This document shows, in pieces, positions 42,189 through 52,725 of a stretch of DNA of 64,000 nt. The DNA comes from PNNG01 sp046291695 (GTDB lineage Bacteria > Bacteroidota > Bacteroidia > UBA7662): the NCBI GenBank assembly GCA_046291695.1, contig JBKBSO010000002.1, positions 173,563 to 237,562 of the forward strand, read 5' to 3'. The notes below the pieces were generated by a model, which ran no database searches, had not been told where the DNA came from, and worked only from the letters and a program-made list of their open reading frames with translations. Position 1 is the first letter of the stretch. Each line of letters begins with the position of its first letter. A program made the position numbers and the translations under genes.

Positions 42189-44144
42189 TTAGGCAATACG
42201 CTCCGAATCGCTTTGACTATCCGGGTTAAAACGCACCTTATCAAGCGCTTCAAATTGAGAATTATTGCTCACGAATTCAGGTACAAGCTCCTTGAGTTTA
42301 CCAACAATTCGCTTCTCATCACCTTGATTTAACACTTGCCTCAAATTCACCAACTGCTGACTAATATGATCATAATCATAAGAACGAACCTTAGCAATCA
42401 TAATCTTCTCATGATGGGTAGGTAATGTATTCTCTGTAGTGGCTAACAGTTCTTCATAGAGCTTCTCTCCTGGACGAAGTCCGCTAAATGTAATCTGTAT
42501 GTCCTTCCCTAAAGTAAGACCCGATAATTTCACCATTTTTTTGGCTACATCCAGGATGCGTACCGATTCACCCATGTCGAAGATAAAAATCTCCCCACCT
42601 TCACCCATCACACCTGCCTCCAGCACCAATTGACAGGCCTCAGGTATGGTCATAAAATAGCGGGTTATGTCAGGATGAGTAACAGTAATGGGGCCACCGG
42701 CCTCAATTTGACGTTTGAAAAGCGGAATCACAGAACCATTGGAGCCGAGAACATTTCCAAATCGAGTCGTTACAAATTTTGTAGTAGACGAAAGGGTATT
42801 GTTAAGGCTTTGCGTGTAAATCTCGGCAATACGCTTTGTTGCACCCATTACATTGGTCGGATTCACCGCTTTATCCGTACTTACCATTACAAACTTCTCA
42901 ACAGCAAACTCCATCGACAAATCTGCTATATTCTGAGTACCAAAAATATTCACCTGAACGGCCTCATAGCAATTTTCTTCCATCAAAGGAACATGCTTAT
43001 AGGCAGCAGCATGGAAGACAAAATTGGGCCTGAATTTTTTGAAAATTTGGCGCATTCGACGCTCATTCCGGATGTCGCCAATCACAAATCGAACCGGTGC
43101 TAATAAGGTTGGATGCAGTTTGCGTAACTCCATCTCCAGCTCATACATGGGCGTTTCAGCCTGATCTACCACAATCAGTTGTGCCGGACGATAATGCAAC
43201 AGCTGGCGAGCGATTTCCGACCCAATACTCCCTGCCGCACCCGTAACCATAACAACCTTTTCGTAAACTTCTGAACGCACATTTTCATTATCAAGCAGAA
43301 TTTCATCGCGCTGCAACAAATCTTCAATTTTTACTGCTTTAATCTGATGTGAAGTAAGTTCCCCATTAATCCACTTTTCAATGGGAGGAATGGTCTTTAC
43401 CTTGATATTATGTAACAAACAGAGATCTACGATCTCCCGTTTACGGACATTGGAAATATTGTGAATCGAAAGAATTACTTCCTGAACACCCTTTTTCTCC
43501 ACAAAATCACTTTCAAGCAAGGAAGCACCAAAAACCTTCACGCCCTGAATTACCTTGCCTTGTTTTGATGGATTATCATCAATAAAAGCAACAATATTGT
43601 AGAAAGTATGCTTGTCTTGCGAAAAAGTATTCTTGGTGAGCATTCCCGAAGCGCCTGCTCCATAAATAATGACATTTACCCGCTGTCGCCCCTTATCGAA
43701 TAAGGTATGGTAAACCGCCTTAAAAATAAAGCGGCTGGTAACAAGCAGAAAAGTAGCGAATACATACTGGATTATCAGTACAGAAACGGGAATTACGAAC
43801 GGGCTTCCCAAAGTACCTACATATTTGTAAACCCCAAGATGAATAAACAAGAGCGCCGTGGTAGCTAAGGTAGTCGCCTTTAAAATTCGAACAGCATCAG
43901 AAACACTGGTATGACGTACTACACCACTAAAAGAGTGAAAAACTATGAAGCCTAAACCAAATACCATAAACACCACTAAAGACTGCTCAAACATGAGCTG
44001 TGGGTTCAAATCCGTTAAATCGAAATTATGACGGATAATCATGGAAAGCTGGAAGCTAAACAGCACCATTACCATGTCGATGGCGAAAACAAGCCAACGC
44101 GACACAAATCGATTTGAATACAGCCTCAGGAATCTGGTTATCAT
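42189..44144 (-). CDS. Membrane-bound UDP-sugar epimerase/dehydratase (CapD/WbpM/PglF-like)
   Basis: A 651-aa enzyme: four N-terminal membrane segments (about 1-140), a CoA-binding-like Rossmann part (VIIYGAGASGML), then the catalytic NAD(P) domain MVTGAAGSIGSEIARQL, FHAAAYKHVPLMEEN, VSTDKAVNPTNVMGATKR, and FGNVLGSNGSVIPLF. It likely converts UDP-GlcNAc to a 4-keto-6-deoxy sugar for capsule or O-antigen. The active-site residues follow the WbpM/PglF pattern. Confidence 0.92.
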   Translation of the reverse strand: MITRFLRLYSNRFVSRWLVFAIDMVMVLFSFQLSMIIRHNFDLTDLNPQLMFEQSLVVFMVFGLGFIVFHSFSGVVRHTSVSDAVRILKATTLATTALLFIHLGVYKYVGTLGSPFVIPVSVLIIQYVFATFLLVTSRFIFKAVYHTLFDKGRQRVNVIIYGAGASGMLTKNTFSQDKHTFYNIVAFIDDNPSKQGKVIQGVKVFGASLLESDFVEKKGVQEVILSIHNISNVRKREIVDLCLLHNIKVKTIPPIEKWINGELTSHQIKAVKIEDLLQRDEILLDNENVRSEVYEKVVMVTGAAGSIGSEIARQLLHYRPAQLIVVDQAETPMYELEMELRKLHPTLLAPVRFVIGDIRNERRMRQIFKKFRPNFVFHAAAYKHVPLMEENCYEAVQVNIFGTQNIADLSMEFAVEKFVMVSTDKAVNPTNVMGATKRIAEIYTQSLNNTLSSTTKFVTTRFGNVLGSNGSVIPLFKRQIEAGGPITVTHPDITRYFMTIPEACQLVLEAGVMGEGGEIFIFDMGESVRILDVAKKMVKLSGLTLGKDIQITFSGLRPGEKLYEELLATTENTLPTHHEKIMIAKVRSYDYDHISQQLVNLRQVLNQGDEKRIVGKLKELVPEFVSNNSQFEALDKVRFNPDSQSDSERIA

Positions 44145-44552
44145 AGGTTTAACAAAGGTACTTCAATTTGGTTAACTCTGTGCTTTATTTCAAGAGCTCT
44201 AGCTATACATACGGACTCTATTCTTTTCAAGATTTACAAAGCAAAATAAATCAGAAATCGCGATATCATCACTATGGCCACCCAAAACTTTCAATATTTA
44301 ACCGAAAATTTACACGAAACAACCAAATTACTTTGCAAAGTACCCATTTTGTTCAATGATTTTCACCACGAGACGCATTTGCGACAACCTATCCTTCTCA
44401 ACCTATATTAGGGGTCAAAGCATCCCCCTGTTCATCACCATTAACAGCAAAATAACCGCATCTACCATTTACTTCGACGTCCCAAAACACGTCTTCGTCG
44501 TATAATGTGAAGCATTCGTCCAAAAAAATGTTTTTAAATTGGAACTAGTTTC
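44145..44552. other. Gene-free stretch before the small-RNA candidate
   Basis: 408 bp upstream of the RNA promoter. AT-rich, with no convincing frame or hairpin seen on either strand. Confidence 0.5.
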
Positions 44553-44709
44553 TATTTTTGAACCGTTATAGAGTGGGTTTAGGGTTTACCCCCTATAACA
44601 TGCTTTTCCTGAACGTTGCCGTGTGCATTAGGGTTTAGCCACGGCAAACATACGTTTCATGGTTTAGTTAAGTTGGGTTGAGAGCCGTCGTAATGACGGC
44701 TCTTTTTTT
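44553..44709 (+). ncRNA. Candidate small RNA with two hairpins sharing the loop TTAGGGTTTA
   Basis: A -7 box TATTTTTG (44553-44560) stands right before three hairpins. Hairpin 1 (44565-44599): GTTATAG/CTATAAC continued by GGGT/ACCC. Hairpin 2 (44616-44647): TTGCCGTG/CACGGCAA continued by GC/GC. Both loops read TTAGGGTTTA. A 34-nt unpaired stretch with GGTTTAG and TGGGTT follows, then a perfect terminator GAGCCGTC/GACGGCTC (44682-44689 with 44695-44702) with seven T. No reading frame fits. I cannot match it to 6S, tmRNA, SRP or RNase P RNA. It sits between surface-polysaccharide and sprA genes. Confidence 0.75.
44682..44709 (+). terminator. Terminator of small-RNA candidate
   Basis: Perfect 8-bp stem with 5-nt loop and T7. 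Confidence 0.93.
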
Positions 44710-44931
44710 ATCTGGAAAAAAGTAACCATCGAATTTTCAAGCAAACAAGACTGATGCCCGCAGCTACAAAAAAGCTATGTTAAATACCTTCGGCAGATAA
44801 CAACGCAAAAACAATAGCGGAACAAACACCTTTCTCCTAACCCCGATATGCTTGCCTTTACCCTTGAGTCCAAAGCCTACGGAATACCGTCCAGCAAAAA
44901 AGGCGCACCTTTCTGCCTGTGAGCACATAGA

Positions 44932-47900
44932 TTAATTCGCAATAGTAAAACGAATAATTAATCCGCCACTCGTCTGACGGTTTGGAAAAGTAGTGGATAT
45001 AAATGGCGTATTGAGCACATAATCATAAAAGAACCTCAAATTCACCCGATCGTTAAGCACATAATCAGCACTTGGCTTAATGGATACATTTCGCCCACCT
45101 CCCGATGGCTGTGCTTCAGAGCCATCCAAATCTCTTAAAATATTGGTATTGTCCCTGATGTTTAGATCAAATCGCACATTTAAATCATTTTGTGTGCCTT
45201 TTGTATTTGCCCCTCGAATAAACGAAAAGTTGGGGTTTGCAATACGGTAACCCAGTCCTATGGTAACCTCATTGGTGCGCATTTCGTTTAACCTGTTATT
45301 GAGCAACGTTAGGGTTAGGGTTCGCATCTGTTTATATTCTACCCGGGCAGTTATGTTGTTTTTCAAAGTGGCATCTACACCGATTAAAGGAGCTAATTGT
45401 TCCGAAATGGTAATCTGTGTAATCTGATACTTAGGATGAAAGTCTTGCGTAATCACCGTATCTCGGCTAGAAACAAAGCCATTCGTTTCCCTAAAAATAA
45501 GGTTGGTTGTATAATTTCCTACCGAATACATGGAGCGGTAACTATGGTTAAGTGTAAGCGACTGGAAAATTCTTTTGGCCCAGGCCATTCTCGTTAATCC
45601 ATTGTAGGTAATTCGCCAGTTTGGCATAGGAATCTTAGGAAAAATACCCAAATCCATCAAAGCCGGATCGGTACCCGTATAGGCCGAAAGAAACGACGGT
45701 ATGAGCACATCAAGCGACTGCCGGCTGTAACCATCTGGGAAGATAGAATCAACAGGGCCACGCCCAACAGAATTGGGGTTTAAATCGGCCAAGCGCTCAG
45801 CAATAATCAGTCGGTTTTCTTCTAATTGACGAAAGGCCCCTGATTCGAGATAGTTGCCCTTATTTGGATCGGTTTCTATACGCTCGAAAGCTGTACGCCA
45901 GGTAATTACTGAAATACTATAATCGCCCGATTCCAGGCTATTAAATTGTTGAATATCACCAAATGCATCAGCCCTAAAATTTTGCTGGAATCGGAAATTC
46001 TCTGTTTTAGTCACATTTAAAATAACCCTGAAATCCTTAATGGGCTCTATGGTAGCCTGTCCTTGTAAATTGATGTTCCGGGTATTCATGTACATGGCAT
46101 TCAAGTTGGTATCCGTTACCAGCCAGCCACGTTGCAGCACAGTGGGTCGTAAATCCCTTTGATCGCCGAATACAAATGGCAAACCCGGTGCATCTAAATC
46201 AAAATCATTTCCAAAAAACTGCGGCGATTGGTTAAAACCAGGCAATATGGTTCCCTGAGTTACACTGTAATTCGCAGATGCATTTTTCACCATCATCAGC
46301 ATTTTCACCAAATGACGAGGAATATTCCAGGTATAATCAGGCTTATCATCGTCTTTCAGCTTCTTTTTCACCTGCTCGGTCTGATTGGTATCATCACCGA
46401 ATTGGTCTTTTTTCTTCTCCGTTTTTACTTCCTCCAATTTTTTTGGTTTGGGCTGATCGCGCAATGGCTGGTCATTAGCAATCTTCTTGAGAATCTTTGA
46501 CTTGTTGTAAAGATTCGTAAAATTCAAATTGGCATTTGCCCTATGGGTTTGAGAGTTCTGAATGGTATTTCCCAAACTATCTGCAGCTAGGGGTGCTGCC
46601 TGCCATTCGAATGTGGTTTGGTATTGATAGGAACTATTGATCCAATCAAGGGTTCTGAATTTATTAAATGGCAACTGATAGTTTAGGTTTGCACTTTGGT
46701 TGTAACGTGTCGGACGACCCAAATTTCTGAGGTTTTCAATAATCGTATCCCGCTTCTCCTCCGTATCAATGGCGCCAAATGGCTCATCGATCCGGGTGGC
46801 CATGGTAGCATCAAACTCCAACTTTAACGACCGCGTCAAATCATACCGCATATTGTAAAAGCGGTTAAATGTAAAGTTTTTATTGAAAGTCGGAGGAATA
46901 CCCATGCCCCCGTCAGCATTATTCCTCAATTGTGTGGTTTGATATAAACGGTCAAGATCTGTTCGAACACTTACGCTTTGAGGCATGTAGAAAAAATTAA
47001 AATCCCTGATCCAGGTCATGCTCTTGGCTTTAAACATGCCAACATTAGCAAAAGGTCTCACATTTTTTGGCTGATGGCTGAAGTTATAGCCTAAACTACC
47101 TCGATAGGTTTTTACGGAATTATAGGCAACGAAAGGATTACGATTGTAATTTTCAGAATAGGAAAGCGTAACATTTAGGTTTTCAATATCCCAGGGCTTC
47201 GGCTTTTTACGGCTGGTACGCATTTTCTGCACATTGGTAAAGTTAATGGCACGCCGTAACGTATAAGTCTCTGCTGCACGAACAATTGAATCCCGTTGTT
47301 GCTCATCTTCCAAACTAGCCAAAACAGTGGTTAGAAGAATGTCGCCGTCTATCGGATTAAATTCAGGCCTACTGAAACCTTCTCCAAACCCAAAATACAT
47401 GGGAATTCGCAACCCAAAACGCTCAGGAAAAAACTTGCCTAACTCAAAAGTAGATGCAATATCATATTGCATCAGGTCTTCGCGCGATCGATCACTCACC
47501 TTGCTTTCGATGCCCCCAAAGCCTATGGTTTGTCGTAATCCAGTTACATTGATGCTCCCAAAATCGGCCAGGCGCATATTCACCATACCCGTTGCAGCCC
47601 AACCATCCCGATTATCAAAATCGGTCAAACGTAGTTCGTTGAACCATACTTCGCCACATTTGTCAAGCCCATCTCCGGGTCGGGCACCATCTGATTTCGG
47701 ATTGCGCACGCCAAGCATAATCGTTTGAATATTGCTTAAATTGGGATTGCCCAATACGGTAATGCGATGCCCTCTATCGGTAACAACCACAAATGGCAAA
47801 TTCAAAGGCCAGCCTGATTCGTTTCGCATCTGCTTGGCCTTATTCAACTCTTCAAAGGTTACATTAAAATTATTCACCTCCGGCCAAATTAGCAAGGGAT

Positions 47901-50900
47901 CCGAAACCCCAGGCGGGGTTACCACCAGTGGTTGTTCGTATTCATAATAGTTCTGCACATAATCGTTACCAAATCGTACAAATGCCCAAACATCATTGTC
48001 GCGCAACTCAGGTCCCTCGGCATGGATAAACATTTCCACGCGTTTGTAAGCCCGAATGTCGAAACGGGTATTTTTAAAGGCAGCCCGAGCATCCCCCTCT
48101 CGTAAATTACAAAAGCGCAATTGTAACGCCTGCTCGTTTAACTGCTGAAAATTAGTTGTAAATACATTCCGTACCCGCTCAATACCCGGTGGAACCACAT
48201 AAGGAATTGGCTCACGATTGCCATTCTCTTCAATGTTAACCGTTGATAATAAAAATAACGTGCTCTGATCGCGATCTATTGGTACATATTCGCCCGGCAT
48301 CTGCAAATCTGCCAAGTAGCGCCTCCAGTCAGTGCGTACCAATTGTAACGTGGCAAATCGGCATACAATGCTGTCGTCGAATCCGGTCATAAACATGCGC
48401 ATAAAGCGTATCGACTTGTAGTCAAGTATGTTGCCGACTCTCCTGTCAGGGCTCTGTATCGGTACCCTAAACTGATACCACTTAACCGTGGCACTAGTAC
48501 GGTTGCGAAGCTGAACCGTTGCTTCAAAAACGTCGGCAATATAATTCCGGCCAATGACCATTTCTTCGGGGCGTAAACTAATGCGGTACTCAAAATAATC
48601 CTCAGCTTGGGTGAGCGTATTATCAAAGTTAATATCCTCCGTATTAGGCAGGTTGGTAGCTGAGGTTGGGTAGGGCTCCGGTGATTGCTGATCGGTGGGC
48701 GAGTTGCCTTCTACTCCATTAAATAGCTTGTAACGTTCCAATACACTCAAGCGTGCCTGATCATAATCACTACCCCTGTAGTGGTGATAATTATCACCCG
48801 AAGGATCACTTAAGGCACGTTGGTAAGCTTCAGATGCCGTTCCAAATTGTTGGGCAAGGGCATCAAGATACGAAGCAAAAAATATGCGTTCCGACTCATC
48901 ACCCAATCCATCGAGCCCTACATCCTGTGTGTTACGCGAGTTCGGATCATTATCAAAAGCATTGACCAATGGAATTAATCTTGGCACTACACCCCAAGCT
49001 GTTGTATCTACAAGTCCCGTACCATCGGCCCGCGGTAAACCATTTTCAAACGACCTTCGGCCGTCTTTCAAAACATCTTCAGATATGCTTCCCAAATTGA
49101 TGAACAAATCGCCCCCCGAGTGATTTGGCCGGTAAATGAAAGGATCGAGCATCCAAAACTCAATGAACTCAATATTGGCTGCTTCAAAATCATTGGTTTC
49201 TATTTTTCGCTGAATACCGCCCCAACGCGAGCGTGGATCGTTTAGCAATCCCTGTGCATTTACACCGGCTGAGTATGCACTGGGCACTACATCAAAATTG
49301 TAAGGCCCTTTTTGATTCGGATAATATGCCAAGTCGAAAGTCGGAATAGTAAGTGGCTGGTTGTTCGCCAACTGCTTATTCGGAAACACCTCCTGCTCCA
49401 AAATTTCACGGGTATAATGGTTCGACTTGGCCTCTAAATCGTCGCGCAAATGCTCGGGGGTAATGGGTGCATTCCTGAAAAAGAGTGGATCGATGTTGTA
49501 CCAATTTAACTTCGCGCGGTTATAACCATAAGCCAGATTGTTGCGTAGCGAAGCCTCTGGAAAATAACTTGGTGTGCTCGCCAGGTGCCATTGCGAAAAG
49601 CTCTTCAAATCGAAATTACTTTCTGAAGCCTCAAAATCATCGATATACGAAATACCACCACCTTCACCAATGGCACGGGCATTTCCAGGTAATAAGCGCG
49701 CGTACTCAGCATTAAACTGCACTTGAGAAATTTCCTTGGTGCTTATGAAAGGAATCTTATCTACCAATCGCGTAATGAACTTGCTTTCGGTTTGTGTGCT
49801 CACATCAAACCCAATCATGGTATTTCGAATGGGCTCTTCCCCCTGTAATACTTTGGGGGTAATGGGTCGCTCGTTTAAATGCAATAATGTGGCCCCCAGG
49901 TTAATGTCGCGGTTTACCCGGTAATCGAAACGGGTGGCTGATAAGGTGCGTGCTGTGGCCTGAAAAATTGGATTATTCTCAAAATCAACTTTGATCTGCT
50001 CACCTGAACTTAATAAACTTGGGTTTATGATTTTTACACGACCCAGCGTGTAATCCACCGTAAAGTCTTGCCCTTCGGTTAATTGACGGGTACCTGCCAT
50101 CACCCGCACCGAACCCGGCGGAATGTTCATGGCTCCCAAGCTGATTTCAGAACCCGAAGCCGATTGGTACTGCCCTATGAGCCGGAAGCGATTAAGCTCT
50201 GGAAACTGCTGCGCCCAAGCCCGGGTGCTGTCGTACAAGGGCTGAAACACATATTTTCGCTTGATACCCTCGGGAGTAGGCCCCGCTGCATCAAAAGCTG
50301 CCTCCAAATCTCGCCCAAAAGGCTCAATGCGCGGAAAAATAATCCGGCCTCGCTGCATATCTACCGTCACCCCGGGTACAAAGTCAAATATACCATCGGG
50401 CTGCGGCTCTAACTGGGTGTTCAATCGGTCAAGCCCCAATACCTGAATAAGCTGTTGCCCGGCTAAACTGCCTTCGGGAATAAAATTCTTATTTCCGGTG
50501 AGCACATCGTTGTATACGATATTTAAAATAAAATCCTGCTGGCTGAGCTGAAAAGCATTAAGCGAATAAATGTTCTTCATCATCAGATCCCAAATGGGTA
50601 AGTCGGTCCTGATGGTGGTTCCTTTCAACAACTTCAAAAAGAGCACGGTTGGGCTTTCCTGTTGCGAAGGCACTTCCTGCGAAAACTCACCCACCCGATA
50701 CAATTCGCCATTTACGGTGTATTCATAGGCAACCGCCAATACCTCATCATTATTGAGCGCGGCATTTAATGAAACGAAACCCAATAGGGGGTTAAAGCTA
50801 TACTGCGACGGCTCGAGCTTACGGGCAAATGTGATTTCGTAATCGGCTGCATTGCGCAGGTTGGCAAAGGGATTTATGGTTTCCAGAATATCCAGTACCG

Positions 50901-52110
50901 TGCTCGTTTGCCGGGCAGCTGCATTGGCCGGATTTACCAGATTACTGTAGAGATTGTTGGCGTCATTTCTTGGGAAAATAGCACCCCCATTAGGAAAAAT
51001 ATTCGGATTGTGTGGATTAGGCTCACCCAAATCCATAAAGCCTACCACATCGCGTACGTCGGCACTTACCTGATTCCGGTTGGTTACCCATACCTCAACC
51101 CGGGTAACCACCACATTCGACCGAATAACCGGCAGGGTCGACATGGCATTGTTGTACGTATCCCTGAAATGTTGGGCTAAAAAGAAGTGTCGGTTAGCAT
51201 CATACTGATCAACAGGAATATCAAAACGTGTGGTCTGAGCGCCGCCTTCTACGGCAACCGATTGGGTTTGCCCCCTTTGCTGCGAAAGCACGGTAGTGAT
51301 ACGCAAACGACCAAATTGCATTTCGGCCTTGATTCCAAATAAACTCTGGCTGCCCTGAATGAGGGTTGATCGTAACGGCAGGTTCACATTCCCTACCTCA
51401 ATTTTTTTGATAATTTCATCTTCAAAGCCGGTATATTCCAGCTTCATCTGGTTTTCGAAATTGAACACAGCCTGGGTATTCTGACTGGCCGTAAACTTGA
51501 GCTTTTCGCCAATAGCACCAACCACCGTCATCTGGATGTTCATGTCAAAATCGAAGTTCCCTATTCTCCGCTGCTGTACCGTAAGGTTTGGGTTATCGAT
51601 ATAATTCATATTTCCCGCAAAACGCAATTCTGCTGATCCCTGCGGGCGGATATCTACATAACTACCACCGAAAATTTTGTCAAAAACTTTTGGGCCGACA
51701 TAAATTTTAGGAATGATCCCCTCGCGTTCAATATTGCCCGAAGCCTGACCACCCGTACGCTCCCGCCAATAGGCCCGTTTGTTGCGTTCACGATCCCAAG
51801 CCAGGTACTCTTCATAAGTCATGGGGGTGCCTTCACCTATGTACACATCCCCAATTTTTTCTCGAAGTACATACCTGCCACTAATGGGATCATACTCAAT
51901 GACCTGGGTAACCGGACGATTTAAGTTGATGGGATGCCGGTTTCTGTTAAGGGGATCGCGACTATCGTTAAGCGGATAGGGCAAGCCGCTACTGTCGCCT
52001 GCCGGAGGCGTTTCCTGCCCCAGCACATGGCCCATTTGTAAAACGCAACAAGCTGCCATCCATATCGACAGCAGCCTGATTTTCGTCAGACGTTTTGGCC
52101 TGCGAAACAT
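44932..52110 (-). CDS. sprA: SprA, T9SS outer-membrane translocon / gliding protein
   Basis: A 2392-aa protein forming the giant single-chain barrel of the type IX secretion system and needed for gliding in relatives. Signal peptide to about residue 32 (MGHVLGQ). Blocks typical of SprA: NRPVTQVIEYDPISGRYVL in part, MTYEEYLAWDRERNKRAYW, GSAELRFAGN, YTLGRVKIINPSLLSSG, EGGGISYIDDFEASES and the barrel-closing FRFDLNIRDN-like C-terminal strands. A charged Lys/Asp/Glu-rich, probably disordered stretch lies at about 1873-1927. ATG 52110 is preferred over the GTG at 52134 that abuts ruvA. Four proteins in this window carry its export signal. Confidence 0.96.
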   Translation of the reverse strand: MFRRPKRLTKIRLLSIWMAACCVLQMGHVLGQETPPAGDSSGLPYPLNDSRDPLNRNRHPINLNRPVTQVIEYDPISGRYVLREKIGDVYIGEGTPMTYEEYLAWDRERNKRAYWRERTGGQASGNIEREGIIPKIYVGPKVFDKIFGGSYVDIRPQGSAELRFAGNMNYIDNPNLTVQQRRIGNFDFDMNIQMTVVGAIGEKLKFTASQNTQAVFNFENQMKLEYTGFEDEIIKKIEVGNVNLPLRSTLIQGSQSLFGIKAEMQFGRLRITTVLSQQRGQTQSVAVEGGAQTTRFDIPVDQYDANRHFFLAQHFRDTYNNAMSTLPVIRSNVVVTRVEVWVTNRNQVSADVRDVVGFMDLGEPNPHNPNIFPNGGAIFPRNDANNLYSNLVNPANAAARQTSTVLDILETINPFANLRNAADYEITFARKLEPSQYSFNPLLGFVSLNAALNNDEVLAVAYEYTVNGELYRVGEFSQEVPSQQESPTVLFLKLLKGTTIRTDLPIWDLMMKNIYSLNAFQLSQQDFILNIVYNDVLTGNKNFIPEGSLAGQQLIQVLGLDRLNTQLEPQPDGIFDFVPGVTVDMQRGRIIFPRIEPFGRDLEAAFDAAGPTPEGIKRKYVFQPLYDSTRAWAQQFPELNRFRLIGQYQSASGSEISLGAMNIPPGSVRVMAGTRQLTEGQDFTVDYTLGRVKIINPSLLSSGEQIKVDFENNPIFQATARTLSATRFDYRVNRDINLGATLLHLNERPITPKVLQGEEPIRNTMIGFDVSTQTESKFITRLVDKIPFISTKEISQVQFNAEYARLLPGNARAIGEGGGISYIDDFEASESNFDLKSFSQWHLASTPSYFPEASLRNNLAYGYNRAKLNWYNIDPLFFRNAPITPEHLRDDLEAKSNHYTREILEQEVFPNKQLANNQPLTIPTFDLAYYPNQKGPYNFDVVPSAYSAGVNAQGLLNDPRSRWGGIQRKIETNDFEAANIEFIEFWMLDPFIYRPNHSGGDLFINLGSISEDVLKDGRRSFENGLPRADGTGLVDTTAWGVVPRLIPLVNAFDNDPNSRNTQDVGLDGLGDESERIFFASYLDALAQQFGTASEAYQRALSDPSGDNYHHYRGSDYDQARLSVLERYKLFNGVEGNSPTDQQSPEPYPTSATNLPNTEDINFDNTLTQAEDYFEYRISLRPEEMVIGRNYIADVFEATVQLRNRTSATVKWYQFRVPIQSPDRRVGNILDYKSIRFMRMFMTGFDDSIVCRFATLQLVRTDWRRYLADLQMPGEYVPIDRDQSTLFLLSTVNIEENGNREPIPYVVPPGIERVRNVFTTNFQQLNEQALQLRFCNLREGDARAAFKNTRFDIRAYKRVEMFIHAEGPELRDNDVWAFVRFGNDYVQNYYEYEQPLVVTPPGVSDPLLIWPEVNNFNVTFEELNKAKQMRNESGWPLNLPFVVVTDRGHRITVLGNPNLSNIQTIMLGVRNPKSDGARPGDGLDKCGEVWFNELRLTDFDNRDGWAATGMVNMRLADFGSINVTGLRQTIGFGGIESKVSDRSREDLMQYDIASTFELGKFFPERFGLRIPMYFGFGEGFSRPEFNPIDGDILLTTVLASLEDEQQRDSIVRAAETYTLRRAINFTNVQKMRTSRKKPKPWDIENLNVTLSYSENYNRNPFVAYNSVKTYRGSLGYNFSHQPKNVRPFANVGMFKAKSMTWIRDFNFFYMPQSVSVRTDLDRLYQTTQLRNNADGGMGIPPTFNKNFTFNRFYNMRYDLTRSLKLEFDATMATRIDEPFGAIDTEEKRDTIIENLRNLGRPTRYNQSANLNYQLPFNKFRTLDWINSSYQYQTTFEWQAAPLAADSLGNTIQNSQTHRANANLNFTNLYNKSKILKKIANDQPLRDQPKPKKLEEVKTEKKKDQFGDDTNQTEQVKKKLKDDDKPDYTWNIPRHLVKMLMMVKNASANYSVTQGTILPGFNQSPQFFGNDFDLDAPGLPFVFGDQRDLRPTVLQRGWLVTDTNLNAMYMNTRNINLQGQATIEPIKDFRVILNVTKTENFRFQQNFRADAFGDIQQFNSLESGDYSISVITWRTAFERIETDPNKGNYLESGAFRQLEENRLIIAERLADLNPNSVGRGPVDSIFPDGYSRQSLDVLIPSFLSAYTGTDPALMDLGIFPKIPMPNWRITYNGLTRMAWAKRIFQSLTLNHSYRSMYSVGNYTTNLIFRETNGFVSSRDTVITQDFHPKYQITQITISEQLAPLIGVDATLKNNITARVEYKQMRTLTLTLLNNRLNEMRTNEVTIGLGYRIANPNFSFIRGANTKGTQNDLNVRFDLNIRDNTNILRDLDGSEAQPSGGGRNVSIKPSADYVLNDRVNLRFFYDYVLNTPFISTTFPNRQTSGGLIIRFTIAN

Positions 52111-52134
52111 GCCATATCCCCACAATAATCTCAC

Positions 52135-52725
52135 CTATACGCTTCTTAGGGCCTTCTTGATGAGCTCTTCCACTGAAAGGGGCTGAGCGGCATCCTGCAT
52201 CAACTGGTTTAGTATTTTTTCCATCTGTGGTTTGGGAAATCCCAAAGTTACCAATGCCATTAACGCCTCTTCCCTGATATTATTATTGCTCACCATACTT
52301 GTTCCGGCTAGAAGCTGGCCGGCTATTTTGATGACCTTATCGCGAAGTTCTATAATGATACGCTGAGCCGTCTTTGGGCCCAAGCCTTTAATACGACGAA
52401 TAGCCGGCTCATCGCCCTGACTTATAGCGCGTTGTAACTCCTCTGGAGTAGCAGAACTCAGTATGGTACGTGCCGTATTTGGACCAATACCCTGCACCCC
52501 GATGAGTAACATAAACATCTCCTTTTCCTGTAAATCGGCAAAACCATATAAAACTTGCGCATCTTCCCGTATACTCAGGTAAGTGTGGAGGCGCACAGCT
52601 TCTGAATCACCCAATTGCCCATAGGTGTGTAAACTGATGTTCACCTCATAGCCTAAGCCGTTTACATCTATGGTGAGCTGGGTTGGACTTTTGAATAAAA
52701 TTCGTCCGCTTATGTAGGCTATCAT
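52135..52725 (-). CDS. ruvA: Holliday junction DNA helicase subunit RuvA
   Basis: A 196-aa protein that binds four-way DNA junctions and loads RuvB. Domain I (MIAYISGRI, VNGLGYEV), domain II helix-hairpin-helix motifs LIGVQGIGPNTARTIL and IKGLGPKTAQRIIIELRDK, and domain III (EALMALVTLGFPKPQ) are all there. It starts inside maeB (ATGA) and its stop abuts the possible GTG of sprA. Confidence 0.96.
   Translation of the reverse strand: MIAYISGRILFKSPTQLTIDVNGLGYEVNISLHTYGQLGDSEAVRLHTYLSIREDAQVLYGFADLQEKEMFMLLIGVQGIGPNTARTILSSATPEELQRAISQGDEPAIRRIKGLGPKTAQRIIIELRDKVIKIAGQLLAGTSMVSNNNIREEALMALVTLGFPKPQMEKILNQLMQDAAQPLSVEELIKKALRSV

Noticed and set aside
44565..44709. 6S, SRP or tmRNA identity for the RNA candidate
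   Set aside because: No long central bubble, no GGAA tetraloop, no tRNA-like end or tag frame seen.
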